NCBI RefSeq assembly: GCF_900104805.1
Contig: NZ_LT629751.1
Span: 62,001 to 126,000, forward strand
Length of the DNA stretch: 64,000 nt
Source of the DNA: Pseudomonas oryzae
GTDB taxonomy: Bacteria; Pseudomonadota; Gammaproteobacteria; Pseudomonadales; Pseudomonadaceae
Direction: 5' to 3'
Shown here: one piece after another, positions 38,201-49,230 of the stretch
How the letters are laid out: each line of letters starts with the position of its first letter
Numbering within the stretch: the first letter of the stretch is position 1
Translations under genes and position numbers: made by a program
Notes under the pieces: generated by a model
Told to the model about the DNA's origin: nothing
Database searches by the model: none
Seen by the model: only the letters and a program-made list of their open reading frames with translations

Positions 38201-39010
38201 ATGACTAGCGACAACGCGTATGCCGTCGAGCTGAAAGGGGTCACTTTCAAGCGCGGCACGCGCACCATCTTCGATAACGTCGATCTGGCGATCCCGCGTG
38301 GCAAGGTGACCGGCATCATGGGTCCCTCCGGCTGCGGCAAGACTACCCTGCTGCGCCTGATCGGCGCCCAGTTGCGTCCCTCCAGTGGCAAGGTGATCGT
38401 CAACGGGCAGAACCTGCCCGAGCTGTCGCGCAGCGAGCTGTTCGACATGCGCAAGCAGATGGGCGTGCTGTTCCAGAGCGGCGCGCTGTTCACCGACCTC
38501 GACGTGTTCGAGAACGTCGCCTTCCCGCTGCGGGTGCACACCAGCCTGCCGGAGGAGATGATCCGCGACATCGTGCTGATGAAGCTGCAGGCGGTCGGCC
38601 TGCGTGGCGCCATCGAGCTGATGCCCGATGAGCTGTCCGGCGGCATGAAACGCCGCGTGGCGCTGGCGCGGGCGATCGCCCTCGATCCGCAGATCCTCAT
38701 GTACGACGAACCCTTCGTCGGCCAGGACCCGATCGCCATGGGCGTGCTGGTGCGCCTGATCCGCCTGCTCAACGATGCCCTCGGCCTGACCAGCATCGTG
38801 GTTTCCCACGATCTGGCGGAGACCGCCAGCATCGCCGATTACCTGTACGTGGTCGGCGACACCCAGGTGCTCGGTCAGGGCACGCCGGCCGAGCTGATGG
38901 AGTCCGACAATCCACGGATCCGCCAGTTCATGCAGGGGATCGCCGACGGTCCGGTGCCGTTCCACTTCCCCGCGGCCGACTATCGCCGCGACCTGCTGGG
39001 AGACGCCTGA
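38201..39010 (+). CDS. mlaF: Phospholipid transport ABC ATPase MlaF
   Basis: 269 aa; the ATG has a strong AAGGAG. Walker A is [12 protein letters not shown], the signature is [18 protein letters not shown] and Walker B is [13 protein letters not shown]. MlaF powers the MlaFEDB complex, which moves phospholipids between the inner membrane and MlaC to maintain outer-membrane asymmetry. It is the first gene of mlaFEDCB and overlaps mlaE by one base. Confidence 0.96.
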   Translation: MTSDNAYAVELKGVTFKRGTRTIFDNVDLAIPRGKVTGIMGPSGCGKTTLLRLIGAQLRPSSGKVIVNGQNLPELSRSELFDMRKQMGVLFQSGALFTDLDVFENVAFPLRVHTSLPEEMIRDIVLMKLQAVGLRGAIELMPDELSGGMKRRVALARAIALDPQILMYDEPFVGQDPIAMGVLVRLIRLLNDALGLTSIVVSHDLAETASIADYLYVVGDTQVLGQGTPAELMESDNPRIRQFMQGIADGPVPFHFPAADYRRDLLGDA

Positions 39011-39807
39011 TGCGCAGGACTTCCCCCCTCGAGCGCGTGCGCCTGCTCGGCCGCGCCGGGCTCGACGTGGTCGAGGCGCTCGGACGCTCGACGCTGTTTC
39101 TCGTGCATGCCCTGTTCGGTCGCAATGGGGCCGGCAGTTTTCTGCAGCTGCTGATCAAGCAGCTGTACGCGGTCGGCGTGCTGTCGCTGGCGATCATCGT
39201 CGTCTCCGGCGTCTTCATCGGCATGGTGCTGGCCCTGCAGGGCTACAACATCCTGGTCGACTTCGCCTCCGAGGAGGCGGTCGGCCAGATGGTCGCGCTG
39301 ACCCTGCTGCGCGAGCTGGGGCCGGTGGTCACCGCGCTGCTGTTCGCCGGGCGCGCCGGTTCGGCGCTGACCGCGGAGATCGGCAACATGAAGTCCACCG
39401 AGCAGTTGTCCAGTCTGGAGATGATCGGCGTCGACCCGCTCAAGTACATCATCGCCCCGCGGCTGTGGGCCGGCTTCATCTCCATGCCGCTGCTCTCGGC
39501 GATCTTCACCGTGGTCGGCATCTGGGGCGGCGCGATGGTCGCCGTGGACTGGCTGGGCGTCTACGAGGGCTCCTACTGGGGCAACATGCAGCGCAGCGTC
39601 GAGTTCCATGGCGACGTGCTCAACGGCATCATCAAGAGCGTGGTGTTCGCCGTGGTGGTGACCTGGATCGCGGTGTTCCAGGGCTACGACTGCGAGCCCA
39701 CCTCCGAGGGCATCAGCCGCGCCACCACCCGCACCGTCGTCTACGCCTCGCTGGCCGTGCTCGGCCTCGACTTCATTCTCACCGCTCTGATGTTTGGAGA
39801 CTTCTGA
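39010..39807 (+). CDS. mlaE: Phospholipid transport permease MlaE
   Basis: 265 aa with five to six hydrophobic segments. It matches the MlaE permease family: [39 protein letters not shown] and a final segment ending [11 protein letters not shown]. It forms the membrane dimer of the MlaFEDB transporter. The start shares a base with the mlaF stop, and its own stop shares a base with the mlaD start. Confidence 0.96.
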   Translation: MRRTSPLERVRLLGRAGLDVVEALGRSTLFLVHALFGRNGAGSFLQLLIKQLYAVGVLSLAIIVVSGVFIGMVLALQGYNILVDFASEEAVGQMVALTLLRELGPVVTALLFAGRAGSALTAEIGNMKSTEQLSSLEMIGVDPLKYIIAPRLWAGFISMPLLSAIFTVVGIWGGAMVAVDWLGVYEGSYWGNMQRSVEFHGDVLNGIIKSVVFAVVVTWIAVFQGYDCEPTSEGISRATTRTVVYASLAVLGLDFILTALMFGDF

Positions 39808-40280
39808 TGCAATCGCGCTCTCTGGAAATCGGCGTCGGCCTGTTCCTCCTGGCCGGCCTGCTGGCCCTGCTGCTGCTGGCGCTGCGCGTCAGCGGCCTGA
39901 CCATCGGCTCGGCCCAGGACACCTACCGCATCTACGCCTACTTCGACAACACCGCCGGGGTTAGCCCGCGCGCCAAGGTAACCATGGCCGGGGTGACCAT
40001 CGGCAAGGTGGTCGCGGTCGACCTGGATCGCGACAGCTACATGGGGCGGGTGACCATGGAACTCGACAGGCGTGTCGATAATCTACCGGTGGACTCCACC
40101 GCGTCGATCCTCACCGCCGGCCTGCTCGGCGAGAAGTACATTGGCATCAGTGTCGGTGGCGAGGAGCAGATGCTGGCAGACGGTGGGGTGATCCGCGATA
40201 CCCAGTCGGCGCTGGTGCTGGAAGACCTGATCGGCAAGTTCCTGCTCAACTCCGTCAACAAAGAACCCGCCAAGCAATAA
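39807..40280 (+). CDS. mlaD: Phospholipid transport MCE-domain protein MlaD
   Basis: 157 aa. An N-terminal membrane anchor (IGVGLFLLAGLLALLLLAL) is followed by one MCE domain (TYRIYAYFDNTAGVSPRAKV, VTIGKVVAVDLD, YIGISVGGEE). MlaD hexamers form a lipid channel on MlaE. It is a little shorter than E. coli MlaD (183 aa), mainly at the C-terminus. It lies in the middle of the mla operon. Confidence 0.95.
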   Translation: MQSRSLEIGVGLFLLAGLLALLLLALRVSGLTIGSAQDTYRIYAYFDNTAGVSPRAKVTMAGVTIGKVVAVDLDRDSYMGRVTMELDRRVDNLPVDSTASILTAGLLGEKYIGISVGGEEQMLADGGVIRDTQSALVLEDLIGKFLLNSVNKEPAKQ

Positions 40281-40292
40281 AGGACATTCGTC

Positions 40293-40937
40293 ATGCTCAA
40301 GACATTGCGTCGCAGCCTGCTGGTGCTGCTGACCTGCCTGCCGTTCGTCGGTCATGCCGCGGCCACGCCGCAACAGGTGGTCCAGGCCACCACCGACCAG
40401 GTGCTGGGGGAGTTGAACAGCAAGCGCGAGCAGTTCAAGCAGGACCCCGAGGCCTACTATCAGGCCCTCAATGGCATCCTCGATCCGGTGGTCGACTTCG
40501 ACGGCTTTGCCCGTGGTGTGATGACCGTGCGCTACAGCCGCCAGGCCTCGCCGGCGCAGATGCAGGCGTTCCAGGAAAGCTTCAAGCGTAGCCTGGTGAA
40601 GTTCTACGGCAATGCCCTGCTCGAGTACGACAACCAGGAGATCCGTATGCTGCCGGCGGTGCCGTCCAGCGAGCCTGGACGCGCCTCGGTGAACATGGAG
40701 GTGGTCGGCCGCAGCGGCGCCATCTATCCGGTGAGCTACACCATGGAGCAGAAGGGTGGCGTCTGGAAGGTGCGCAACGTGATCATCAACGGCATCAACA
40801 TCGGCAAGCTGTTCCGCGACCAGTTCGCCGAGTCGATGCGTAGCAACGGCAACGACCTCGACAAGGTGATCGCCACCTGGGGTGACGCCGTGGCGCGCGC
40901 TCAGGAGTCCACCGACGTCAAGGCTGGCCAGCAGTGA
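40293..40937 (+). CDS. mlaC: Periplasmic phospholipid-binding protein MlaC
   Basis: 214 aa; the ATG has AAGGAC upstream. It has a signal peptide (SLLVLLTCLPFVGHAAA), then the MlaC/Ttg2D domain with DFDGFARGVMTVRY, FQESFKRSLVKFYGNAL and the C-terminal GINIGKLFRDQFAESM. It shuttles phospholipids between MlaFEDB and the outer-membrane MlaA complex. Its stop overlaps the mlaB GTG by 4 bases. Confidence 0.95.
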   Translation: MLKTLRRSLLVLLTCLPFVGHAAATPQQVVQATTDQVLGELNSKREQFKQDPEAYYQALNGILDPVVDFDGFARGVMTVRYSRQASPAQMQAFQESFKRSLVKFYGNALLEYDNQEIRMLPAVPSSEPGRASVNMEVVGRSGAIYPVSYTMEQKGGVWKVRNVIINGINIGKLFRDQFAESMRSNGNDLDKVIATWGDAVARAQESTDVKAGQQ

Positions 40938-41242
40938 CGCGTGGCACGCTGCGCGAGGTGCAGTCCGGCGGATTGGCCCTGCACGGGGTGATCGACATGC
41001 ACGTCGGCGCCGAGTTGCGCGACGCCGGCAGGCGCCTGCTCGCCGCCAGCGCCGGGCGCGATGTCTGGGTCGACTGCGCCGCCATCACCCAGAGCAGCAG
41101 CGTCGGTCTGTCGTTGCTGCTGTGCTGGCTGCGCGACGCCCGGGCCACCGGCAAGCAGCTGCAGATCCGCAACCTGCCGGACGACATGCGCCAGGTCGCC
41201 GAGGTCTACGGCCTGCTCGAGTTGCTGCCGCTGGCTGACTGA
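40934..41242 (+). CDS. mlaB: STAS-domain protein MlaB
   Basis: 102 aa from a GTG overlapping the mlaC stop. It is a single STAS domain (GVIDMHVGAELRDAGRRLL; VDCAAITQSSSVGLSLLLCWL). MlaB binds and stabilises MlaF in the MlaFEDB transporter. It is the last gene of the operon; a hairpin (TGCCCG...CGGGCA, about 41247-41275) follows and may end the transcript. Confidence 0.9.
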   Translation: MTRGTLREVQSGGLALHGVIDMHVGAELRDAGRRLLAASAGRDVWVDCAAITQSSSVGLSLLLCWLRDARATGKQLQIRNLPDDMRQVAEVYGLLELLPLAD

Positions 41243-41277
41243 GGTGCTGCCCGTGGCCGTCGGCACTGCGGGCAGGG

Positions 41278-41306
41278 TTCGCAGGCGCGGGGCTTTTTTG
41301 TATGAT
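41278..41306 (+). promoter_or_regulatory. Candidate promoter for ibaG-murA
   Basis: TATGAT, 44 bases before the ibaG ATG, is paired with TTCGCA at 17 bases. It directly follows the GC-rich mla hairpin and overlaps a T6 run, so a terminator and a new promoter may sit back to back. Confidence 0.35.
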
Positions 41307-41349
41307 GCCCGGCCTGTGCGCCGGTTCCCCTATGTGAGGTTGAGTAGTT

Positions 41350-42878
<1,529 letters not shown>

Positions 42879-42887
42879 GGGCAAGTC

Positions 42888-43523
42888 ATGCTGACCATCG
42901 CGCTGTCCAAGGGCCGCATTCTCGACGACACCCTGCCGTTGCTCGCCGAGGCCGGCATCGTGCCGACCGAGAATCCGGACAAGAGCCGCAAGCTGATCAT
43001 CCCGACCACCCAGGAGGACGTGCGCCTGCTGATCGTGCGCGCCACCGATGTGCCGACCTACGTCGAGCAGGGTGCCGCCGATCTCGGCGTGGCCGGCAAG
43101 GACGTGCTGCTCGAGTACGGTGGCCAGGGGCTGTACGAACCGCTCGACCTGCAGATCGCCAAGTGCAAGCTGATGACCGCCGGCAAGGTCGGCGCGCCGG
43201 AGCCCAAGGGGCGCCTGCGCGTGGCCACCAAGTTCGTCAACGTGGCCAAGCGCTACTACGCCGAGCAGGGGCGCCAGGTCGACATCATCAAGCTGTACGG
43301 TTCCATGGAGCTGGCGCCGCTGGTCGGTCTGGCCGACAAGATCATCGACGTGGTCGACACCGGCAACACCCTGCGCGCCAACGGTCTGGAACCGCAGGAG
43401 CTGATTTGCCAGGTCAGCTCGCGGTTGATCGTCAACAAGGCGTCGATGAAGATGCAGCATGCGCGCATCCAGGCGCTGATCGACACCCTGCGCGGTGCCG
43501 TCGAGTCGCGACACCGCGGCTGA
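42888..43523 (+). CDS. hisG: ATP phosphoribosyltransferase, short form
   Basis: 211 aa. The short HisG lacks the C-terminal regulatory ACT-like domain and works with HisZ in an octamer; hisZ is not in this window. Motifs include [19 protein letters not shown] at the start and [13 protein letters not shown], the phosphoribosyl-pyrophosphate-binding region. It makes phosphoribosyl-ATP, the first step of histidine synthesis. Confidence 0.96.
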   Translation: MLTIALSKGRILDDTLPLLAEAGIVPTENPDKSRKLIIPTTQEDVRLLIVRATDVPTYVEQGAADLGVAGKDVLLEYGGQGLYEPLDLQIAKCKLMTAGKVGAPEPKGRLRVATKFVNVAKRYYAEQGRQVDIIKLYGSMELAPLVGLADKIIDVVDTGNTLRANGLEPQELICQVSSRLIVNKASMKMQHARIQALIDTLRGAVESRHRG

Positions 43524-43560
43524 TCCGACCCTGCCCACGCCTATCCGTGTCATAGCGAAA

Positions 43561-43609
43561 TATTCGGGTGCCCGCGCGGAAGGCTTGCTAGTCTAGCGGC
43601 GCCCGAATA
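43561..43609. other. Hairpin in the hisG-hisD gap
   Basis: TATTCGGGTGCC (43561-43572) pairs with GGCGCCCGAATA (43598-43609), 12 pairs with one G-T. It spans most of the 107-bp hisG-hisD gap and ends 21 bases before the hisD start. It may attenuate hisD relative to hisG or protect the mRNA. No histidine-rich leader peptide was seen. Confidence 0.45.
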
Positions 43610-43630
43610 CTGCCAATCATGAGGCCCGTT

Positions 43631-44938
43631 ATGACCGCACCGCTCGCCATCCGCCGACTCGACGCCGCCGATCCGCAGTTCGCCCGTCATCTGGATCATC
43701 TGCTGAGCTGGGAGAGCGTGTCCGACGAGGCGGTCAACCAGCGCGTGCTGGACATCATCCAGGGCGTACGCGAGCGCGGCGATGCCGCGCTGGTCGAGTT
43801 CACCCAGCGTTTCGATGGCGTCGAGGCCACCTCGATGGCCGAGCTGATCCTGCCGCGCGAGCGCTTGGAGCTGGCGCTCACCCGCATCAGCGCCGAGCAG
43901 CGTGCTGCTCTCGAGAAGGCGGCTGAGCGCGTGCGCCTGTACCACGAGCGGCAGAAGCAGGATTCCTGGACCTACACCGAGGCCGACGGCACCGTGCTCG
44001 GCCAGCAGGTCACCCCGCTGGACCGTGCCGGCCTCTACGTGCCGGGCGGCAAAGCCGCCTACCCGTCCTCGGTGCTGATGAACGCCATTCCGGCCAAGGT
44101 CGCCGGCGTCGCCGAGGTGGTGATGGTGGTGCCGACCCCGCGCGGCGAGGTCAACGAGCTGGTGCTGGCCGCCGCCTGCGTGGCCGGCGTCGACCGCGTG
44201 TTCACCATCGGCGGCGCCCAGGCGGTGGCTGCGCTGGCCTACGGCACCGAGAGTGTGCCGCAGGTCGACAAGATCGTCGGCCCGGGCAACATCTACGTGG
44301 CCACCGCCAAGCGTCACGTGTTCGGCCAGGTCGGCATCGACATGATCGCCGGTCCCTCGGAGATCCTCGTGGTCTGCGACGGCCAGACCGATCCGGACTG
44401 GATCGCCATGGACCTGTTCTCCCAGGCCGAGCATGACGAGGACGCCCAGTCGATCCTGGTCAGCCCGGACGCCGAGTTCCTCGCCCGCGTCGAAGCCAGC
44501 ATCAACAAGCTGCTGCCGACCATGGAGCGCGCCGAGATCATCCGTACCTCGCTGGAAGCCCGCGGCGCGCTGATCCAGGTCGCCGACATGGAGCAGGCCA
44601 TGGTGGTCGCCAACCGCATCGCCCCCGAGCACCTCGAACTGTCGGTAGCCGATCCGCAGGCTTGGCTGCCGAAGATCCGCCACGCCGGCGCGATCTTCAT
44701 GGGCCGCTACACCGCCGAGGCGCTGGGCGACTACTGCGCCGGTCCCAACCACGTGCTGCCGACCTCGGGCACCGCGCGCTTCTCCTCGCCGCTGGGGGTC
44801 TACGACTTCCAGAAGCGTTCGTCGATCATCTTCTGTTCGGCCGAGGGCGCTTCCGAGCTGGGCAAGACTGCGTCGCTGCTGGCCCGCGGCGAGTCGCTGA
44901 CCGCTCACGCGCGCAGCGCCGAGTACCGCATCAAGTAA
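43631..44938 (+). CDS. hisD: Histidinol dehydrogenase
   Basis: 435 aa from the second of two in-frame ATGs, which has TGAGG upstream and begins [17 protein letters not shown]. The enzyme performs the last two oxidations of histidine synthesis with zinc and NAD. The [40 protein letters not shown] and AGPSEILVV motifs are present, and catalytic histidines occur in EHLEL and NHVLPT. It is separated from hisC by two dispersed palindromes. Confidence 0.96.
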   Translation: MTAPLAIRRLDAADPQFARHLDHLLSWESVSDEAVNQRVLDIIQGVRERGDAALVEFTQRFDGVEATSMAELILPRERLELALTRISAEQRAALEKAAERVRLYHERQKQDSWTYTEADGTVLGQQVTPLDRAGLYVPGGKAAYPSSVLMNAIPAKVAGVAEVVMVVPTPRGEVNELVLAAACVAGVDRVFTIGGAQAVAALAYGTESVPQVDKIVGPGNIYVATAKRHVFGQVGIDMIAGPSEILVVCDGQTDPDWIAMDLFSQAEHDEDAQSILVSPDAEFLARVEASINKLLPTMERAEIIRTSLEARGALIQVADMEQAMVVANRIAPEHLELSVADPQAWLPKIRHAGAIFMGRYTAEALGDYCAGPNHVLPTSGTARFSSPLGVYDFQKRSSIIFCSAEGASELGKTASLLARGESLTAHARSAEYRIK

Positions 44939-44945
44939 GCCGCAT

Positions 44946-44974
44946 GGTGGAAATGGCCGCAGGCCTTTTCCACC
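44946..44974. repeat. Dispersed palindrome, copy 7
   Basis: GGTGGAAA pairs with TTTCCACC around TGGCCGCAGGCCT, eight bases after the hisD stop. It is a further compensated variant of the family. Confidence 0.6.
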
Positions 44975-44985
44975 TGACGTCACAG

Positions 44986-45012
44986 GGTGGAAACGCTGCG
45001 CGGTTTTCCACC
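44986..45012. repeat. Dispersed palindrome, copy 8
   Basis: GGTGGAAA pairs with TTTCCACC around CGCTGCGCGGT and is followed by CTACG. It ends 37 bases before the hisC start, so the two copies fill the hisD-hisC gap. Confidence 0.6.
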
Positions 45013-45048
45013 CTACGCCAAGCAGATTTAATTCGAGGAGAGAAGGGC

Positions 45049-46107
45049 GTGAGCAAATTCTGGAGCCCCTTCGTCAAGAACCTGGTGCCCTACGTGCCGG
45101 GCGAGCAACCCAAGCTGGCCCGCCTGGTCAAGCTGAACACCAACGAGAACCCCTACGGTCCGTCGCCCAGGGTGCTCGAGGCGATCCGCGCCGAGCTGGA
45201 CGACAGCCTGCGCCTGTACCCCGACCCCAACGGCGAGCGCCTCAAGCAGACCATCGCCGACTACTACGGCGTGCAGCCCAACCAGGTATTCGTCGGCAAC
45301 GGCTCCGACGAGGTGCTGGCGCACGTGTTCCATGGCCTGTTCCAGCACGGCAAGCCGCTGCTGTTCCCCGACGTCACCTACAGCTTCTATCCGGTGTACT
45401 GCGGTCTCTACGACATCCCGTTCGAGGCGGTGCCGCTGGACGGGCGCTTCAGCATCGCTGTCGACGACTATGCGCGCGCCAATGGCGGCATCATCTTCCC
45501 CAATCCGAATGCGCCGACCGGCTGCCTGCTGCCGTTGCGCGAGATCCGCCGCCTGCTCGAGGCCAACACCGAGTCGGTGGTGGTGATCGACGAGGCCTAC
45601 GTCGATTTCGGCGGCGAGAGCGCCATCAGCCTGGTCGACCAGTATCCCAACCTGCTGGTCACCCAGACCCTGTCCAAGTCGCGCTCGCTGGCCGGCCTGC
45701 GCGTCGGTCTGGCGGTCGGCAGCGCCGAGCTGATCGAGGCGCTGGAGCGCATCAAGAACAGCTTCAACTCCTATCCGCTGGACCGTCTGGCGCTGGCCGG
45801 TGCGGTGGCGGCCTTCGAGGACCAGGACTACTTCGAGCAGACCTGCCAGGCGGTGATCGCCAGTCGCGAGCAGCTGGTCACCGACCTGCAGGATCTCGGT
45901 TTCGAGGTGCTGCCCTCGGCGGCCAACTTCGTGTTCGCCCGCCACCCGCAGCACGACGCCGCCACCCTGGCCGCCGCCCTACGCGAGCAGGGGGTGATCG
46001 TCCGCCACTTCAAGCAGGCGCGTATCAACCAGTTCCTGCGCATCACCATCGGCACCGCCGAGCAGAACATGGCGCTGCAGGAGGCGTTGACCCCGCTGGT
46101 GCAGTGA
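45049..46107 (+). CDS. hisC: Histidinol-phosphate aminotransferase
   Basis: 352 aa from a GTG with GAGGAGAGAAG upstream. It is a PLP fold-type-I aminotransferase: [13 protein letters not shown] at the N-terminus, [11 protein letters not shown], and the Schiff-base lysine in [14 protein letters not shown]. It makes histidinol phosphate. The in-frame ORF continues far upstream into hisD in another frame and that part is not coding. A hairpin follows the stop. Confidence 0.96.
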   Translation: MSKFWSPFVKNLVPYVPGEQPKLARLVKLNTNENPYGPSPRVLEAIRAELDDSLRLYPDPNGERLKQTIADYYGVQPNQVFVGNGSDEVLAHVFHGLFQHGKPLLFPDVTYSFYPVYCGLYDIPFEAVPLDGRFSIAVDDYARANGGIIFPNPNAPTGCLLPLREIRRLLEANTESVVVIDEAYVDFGGESAISLVDQYPNLLVTQTLSKSRSLAGLRVGLAVGSAELIEALERIKNSFNSYPLDRLALAGAVAAFEDQDYFEQTCQAVIASREQLVTDLQDLGFEVLPSAANFVFARHPQHDAATLAAALREQGVIVRHFKQARINQFLRITIGTAEQNMALQEALTPLVQ

Positions 46108-46119
46108 CGCTGTCCGGCC

Positions 46120-46153
46120 ATGCAGAACGGCGCCCGCGTGCGCCGTTCTGCAT
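46120..46153. terminator. Bidirectional hairpin between hisC and algW
   Basis: A perfect 13-bp stem, ATGCAGAACGGCG/CGCCGTTCTGCAT, with an 8-nt loop lies between the convergent hisC and algW stops, 13 bases from each. No long T run follows on either side. Confidence 0.6.
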
Positions 46154-46166
46154 TGAGGGGGCGGGC

Positions 46167-47306
46167 TCAGCTGGCTACCGGCGGGCGCAGACCGACCTCC
46201 GCCTTCAGCTCCAGGCGCTCGCCGCCGCGCACCACGCTGATGTGTACCGCCTCGCCGGGACGCTTGCGCGCCACCTGATTCATCGCCCTGCGGCCGTCGC
46301 TGGCCGGTTCGCCGTCGATGGCGAGGATCACGTCGCCCGGCTGCAGGCCGGCGCGCAGGGCCGGGCTGTCGCGGTAGATGCCGGCGACGATGATGCCGGC
46401 CTGGCCCTGCAGGCCGATCGACTCGGCCAGTTCGGCGGTCAGCGGTTGCACCTCGAGGCCCAGCCAGCCGCGGATCACCTGGCCATGGGCGATGATCGCC
46501 TCCATCACCTCCTGGGCCAGTCGGGTCGGGATGGCGAAACCGATGCCCTGCGAACCGCCGGAGCGGGAGAAGATCGCCGTGTTGATGCCGATCAGGTTGC
46601 CGTGGGCGTCGACCAGCGCGCCGCCGGAGTTGCCGGGGTTGATCGCCGCGTCGGTCTGGATGAAGTCCTCGTAGGTGTTGAGGCCGAGCTGGTTGCGCCC
46701 GGTGGCGCTGATGATGCCCATGGTCACCGTCTGGCCGACACCGAACGGGTTGCCGATGGCCAGGGCGACGTCGCCGATGCGGATTGCGTCGGAACGGCCG
46801 AGGGTGATGGCCGGCAGCTCGGGCAGGTCGATCTTCAGCACGGCGAGATCGGTTTCCGGATCGCTGCCGACCAGTCGCGCCAGGGTCTCGCGGCCGTCCT
46901 TGAGGGCCACCACGATCTGGTCGGCGCCGGCCACCACATGGTTGTTGGTCAGCAGGTAGCCCTGCGGGCTCATGATCACCGCCGAGCCGAGGCTGGACTC
47001 CATGCGCCGCTGGCGCGGCAGGTTGTCGCCGAAGAAGCGGCGGAACTGCGGGTCGTCGAACAGCGGGTGGCTGGGCTTGTCCACCAGTTTGGTGGTGTAC
47101 AGGTTGGCCACCGCCGGAGCGGCCAGCTCGACGGCATCGCCGTAGGAGACCGGTCCGCGGCTGGGGATCCCCAGGGCCGGCGCCTGGCGCAGTTCGAGGT
47201 CGGGCTGCCGGCGGTCGACCCATTGCGGGAACAGCTGGATCAGCAGCAGGGCCAGCAGCAGGCCGGCGACGGTCGGCCAGCCGAGAAAGCGCAGCGCCTT
47301 GTGCAT
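46167..47306 (-). CDS. algW: Periplasmic DegS-like serine protease AlgW
   Basis: 379 aa; the ATG has AAGGA upstream, and an earlier in-frame start is disfavoured by a TATAAT lying in that region. One N-terminal anchor (VAGLLLALLLIQLF) is followed by a trypsin-like domain with H in TNNHVVAGAD, D in ETDLAVLKI and S in NPGNSGGALVD, then one PDZ domain. AlgW senses misfolded outer-membrane proteins and cuts the anti-sigma factor MucA, releasing AlgU to drive envelope stress and alginate genes. It lies next to hisC, as in P. aeruginosa. Confidence 0.94.
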   Translation of the reverse strand: MHKALRFLGWPTVAGLLLALLLIQLFPQWVDRRQPDLELRQAPALGIPSRGPVSYGDAVELAAPAVANLYTTKLVDKPSHPLFDDPQFRRFFGDNLPRQRRMESSLGSAVIMSPQGYLLTNNHVVAGADQIVVALKDGRETLARLVGSDPETDLAVLKIDLPELPAITLGRSDAIRIGDVALAIGNPFGVGQTVTMGIISATGRNQLGLNTYEDFIQTDAAINPGNSGGALVDAHGNLIGINTAIFSRSGGSQGIGFAIPTRLAQEVMEAIIAHGQVIRGWLGLEVQPLTAELAESIGLQGQAGIIVAGIYRDSPALRAGLQPGDVILAIDGEPASDGRRAMNQVARKRPGEAVHISVVRGGERLELKAEVGLRPPVAS

Positions 47307-47358
47307 CGGGAATTCCTTGGGGTTGCGGGGGCCGGGAGCGGCCTTTAAGGTGGCCGGC

Positions 47359-47364
47359 ATTATA
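47359..47364 (-). promoter_or_regulatory. Candidate -10 element for algW
   Basis: A perfect TATAAT on the minus strand, 53 bases before the algW start. The -35 region is unclear. It lies in the algW/Nif3 divergent gap. Confidence 0.4.
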
Positions 47365-47413
47365 CGAGGCCGCCGCGCGCGACGCAGTGGCCAACTGTTA
47401 CGGAGCATCACCG

Positions 47414-48172
47414 ATGGCCATTGCCCTGCACACCCTGGTCGCCGAACTCGACCGCCACCTGGATGCCGCGCGCATCGCCGACTACTGCCCCAACGGCCTG
47501 CAGGTCGAGGGCCGGCCCGAGGTGCGCCGCATCGTCAGCGGGGTGACCGCCAGCCAGGCGCTGCTGGACGCGGCGGTCGAGTTCGAGGCCGACCTGGTGC
47601 TGGTCCACCACGGCTATTTCTGGAAGAGCGAGAATCCCTGCATCACCGGTATGAAGCAGCGCCGGCTGAAGACCCTACTGAACCACGACATCAGCCTGGT
47701 CGCCTACCACCTGCCGCTGGATCTGCATCCCGAGCTGGGCAACAACGTGCAGCTGGCGCGCCTGCTCGGTCTGACGGTGGAGGGGGCGCTGGAGCCGGGC
47801 AATCTGCGCTCGGTGGGCCTGCAGGGCCACCTGGCCGAACCGCTGGCGCCCGCCGAGTTCGCCGCCCGCGTCGCCGCGGCGCTGGGCCGCGAGCCGCTGC
47901 TGGTCGACGCCGGTCGGTCGATCCAGCGCGTCGGCTGGTGCACCGGCGCGGCGCAGGGCTACATCGAGCAGGCGATCGCCGCCGGTCTGGATGCCTACCT
48001 GACCGGCGAGGTTTCCGAGTCCACCGTGCACAGTGCGCGGGAGAACGGCATCAGCTTCCTCGCCGCCGGCCACCATGCCACCGAGCGCTACGGGGTGCAG
48101 GCGCTGGGCGAGTGGATCGCCAGCCGCTTCGGCATCGAGCACCGCTTCGTCGACTGCGACAACCCGGTTTGA
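47414..48172 (+). CDS. Nif3-like dinuclear metal centre hexameric protein (YbgI family)
   Basis: 252 aa; the ATG follows GGAGCATCACCG. Family metal ligands are visible: the HH in LVLVHHGYFW, an H in LVAYHLPLDLH, and HH in AAGHHATERYGV with a nearby E. The N-terminus DYCPNGLQVEG is typical. The function is not firmly known; some members have GTP cyclohydrolase II-like or other metallohydrolase activity. It lies between algW and cysD. Confidence 0.9.
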   Translation: MAIALHTLVAELDRHLDAARIADYCPNGLQVEGRPEVRRIVSGVTASQALLDAAVEFEADLVLVHHGYFWKSENPCITGMKQRRLKTLLNHDISLVAYHLPLDLHPELGNNVQLARLLGLTVEGALEPGNLRSVGLQGHLAEPLAPAEFAARVAAALGREPLLVDAGRSIQRVGWCTGAAQGYIEQAIAAGLDAYLTGEVSESTVHSARENGISFLAAGHHATERYGVQALGEWIASRFGIEHRFVDCDNPV

Positions 48173-48300
48173 CCGTCTGCGGTTGGGCATATTTATAGAA
48201 TGATTGGGTCTATGCTCGCTGCTTATTAGAAGCGGGTGGGCATGGTATCGTGCGCCAACGTCCGCGGCCCGTAGGCCGCTCTTGTCCTTTGTGAGTAGCC

Positions 48301-49218
48301 ATGGTCGACAAACTGACGCATCTGAAACAGCTGGAGGCGGAAAGCATCCACATCATCCGCGAGGTGGCCGCCGAGTTCGACAACCCGGTGATGCTGTACT
48401 CGATCGGCAAGGATTCCGCCGTGATGCTGCATCTGGCGCGCAAGGCCTTCTTCCCCGGCAAGCTGCCGTTCCCGGTATTGCACGTCGACACGCGCTGGAA
48501 GTTCCAGGAGATGTACGAGTTCCGCAGCAAGATGGTCGAGGAGATGGGCCTGGAGCTGATCACCCACATCAACCCGGACGGCGTCGCCCAGGACATGAAC
48601 CCCTTCACCTACGGCAGTGCCAAGCACACCGACGTGATGAAGACCGAGGGGCTCAAGCAGGCGCTGGACAAGTACGGCTTCGACGCCGCCTTCGGCGGTG
48701 CGCGCCGCGACGAGGAGAAGTCGCGGGCCAAGGAGCGCGTCTACTCGTTCCGCGACAGCAAGCACCGCTGGGATCCGAAGAACCAGCGCCCCGAGCTGTG
48801 GAACGTCTACAACGGCAAGGTCAAGAAGGGCGAGTCGATCCGCGTGTTCCCGCTGTCCAACTGGACCGAGCTGGACATCTGGCAGTACATCTACCTCGAG
48901 CAGATCCCGATCGTGCCGCTGTACTTCGCCGCCGAGCGCGAGGTGGTCGAACTCAATGGCGCGCTGATCATGATCGATGACGAGCGCATTCTCGAGCACC
49001 TGACTCCGGAACAGAAGGCCAGCATCACCAAGAAGATGGTGCGTTTCCGCACCCTCGGCTGCTATCCGCTGACCGGCGCCGTGGAGTCCACCGCGACCAC
49101 CCTGCCGGAGATCATCCAGGAGATGCTGCTGACCAGGACTTCCGAGCGCCAGGGCCGGGTGATCGACCACGATCAGGCCGGTTCGATGGAAGAAAAGAAA
49201 CGTCAGGGCTACTTCTAA
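48301..49218 (+). CDS. cysD: Sulfate adenylyltransferase small subunit
   Basis: 305 aa. With CysN it makes adenosine 5'-phosphosulfate from sulfate and ATP. The PP-loop [18 protein letters not shown] is near the N-terminus and the [17 protein letters not shown] motif follows. The upstream 128 bases contain an AT-rich block (CATATTTATAGAATGATTG) that could hold the promoter and a CysB site, though no consensus can be assigned. It is co-transcribed with cysNC. Confidence 0.96.
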   Translation: MVDKLTHLKQLEAESIHIIREVAAEFDNPVMLYSIGKDSAVMLHLARKAFFPGKLPFPVLHVDTRWKFQEMYEFRSKMVEEMGLELITHINPDGVAQDMNPFTYGSAKHTDVMKTEGLKQALDKYGFDAAFGGARRDEEKSRAKERVYSFRDSKHRWDPKNQRPELWNVYNGKVKKGESIRVFPLSNWTELDIWQYIYLEQIPIVPLYFAAEREVVELNGALIMIDDERILEHLTPEQKASITKKMVRFRTLGCYPLTGAVESTATTLPEIIQEMLLTRTSERQGRVIDHDQAGSMEEKKRQGYF

Positions 49219-49230
49219 GGTTTTCGCATC

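Noticed and set aside
36497-38965. 822-aa frame containing kdsC
   Set aside because: Only the last 174 codons are KdsC; the upstream part is an alternative frame across kdsD and mlaF.
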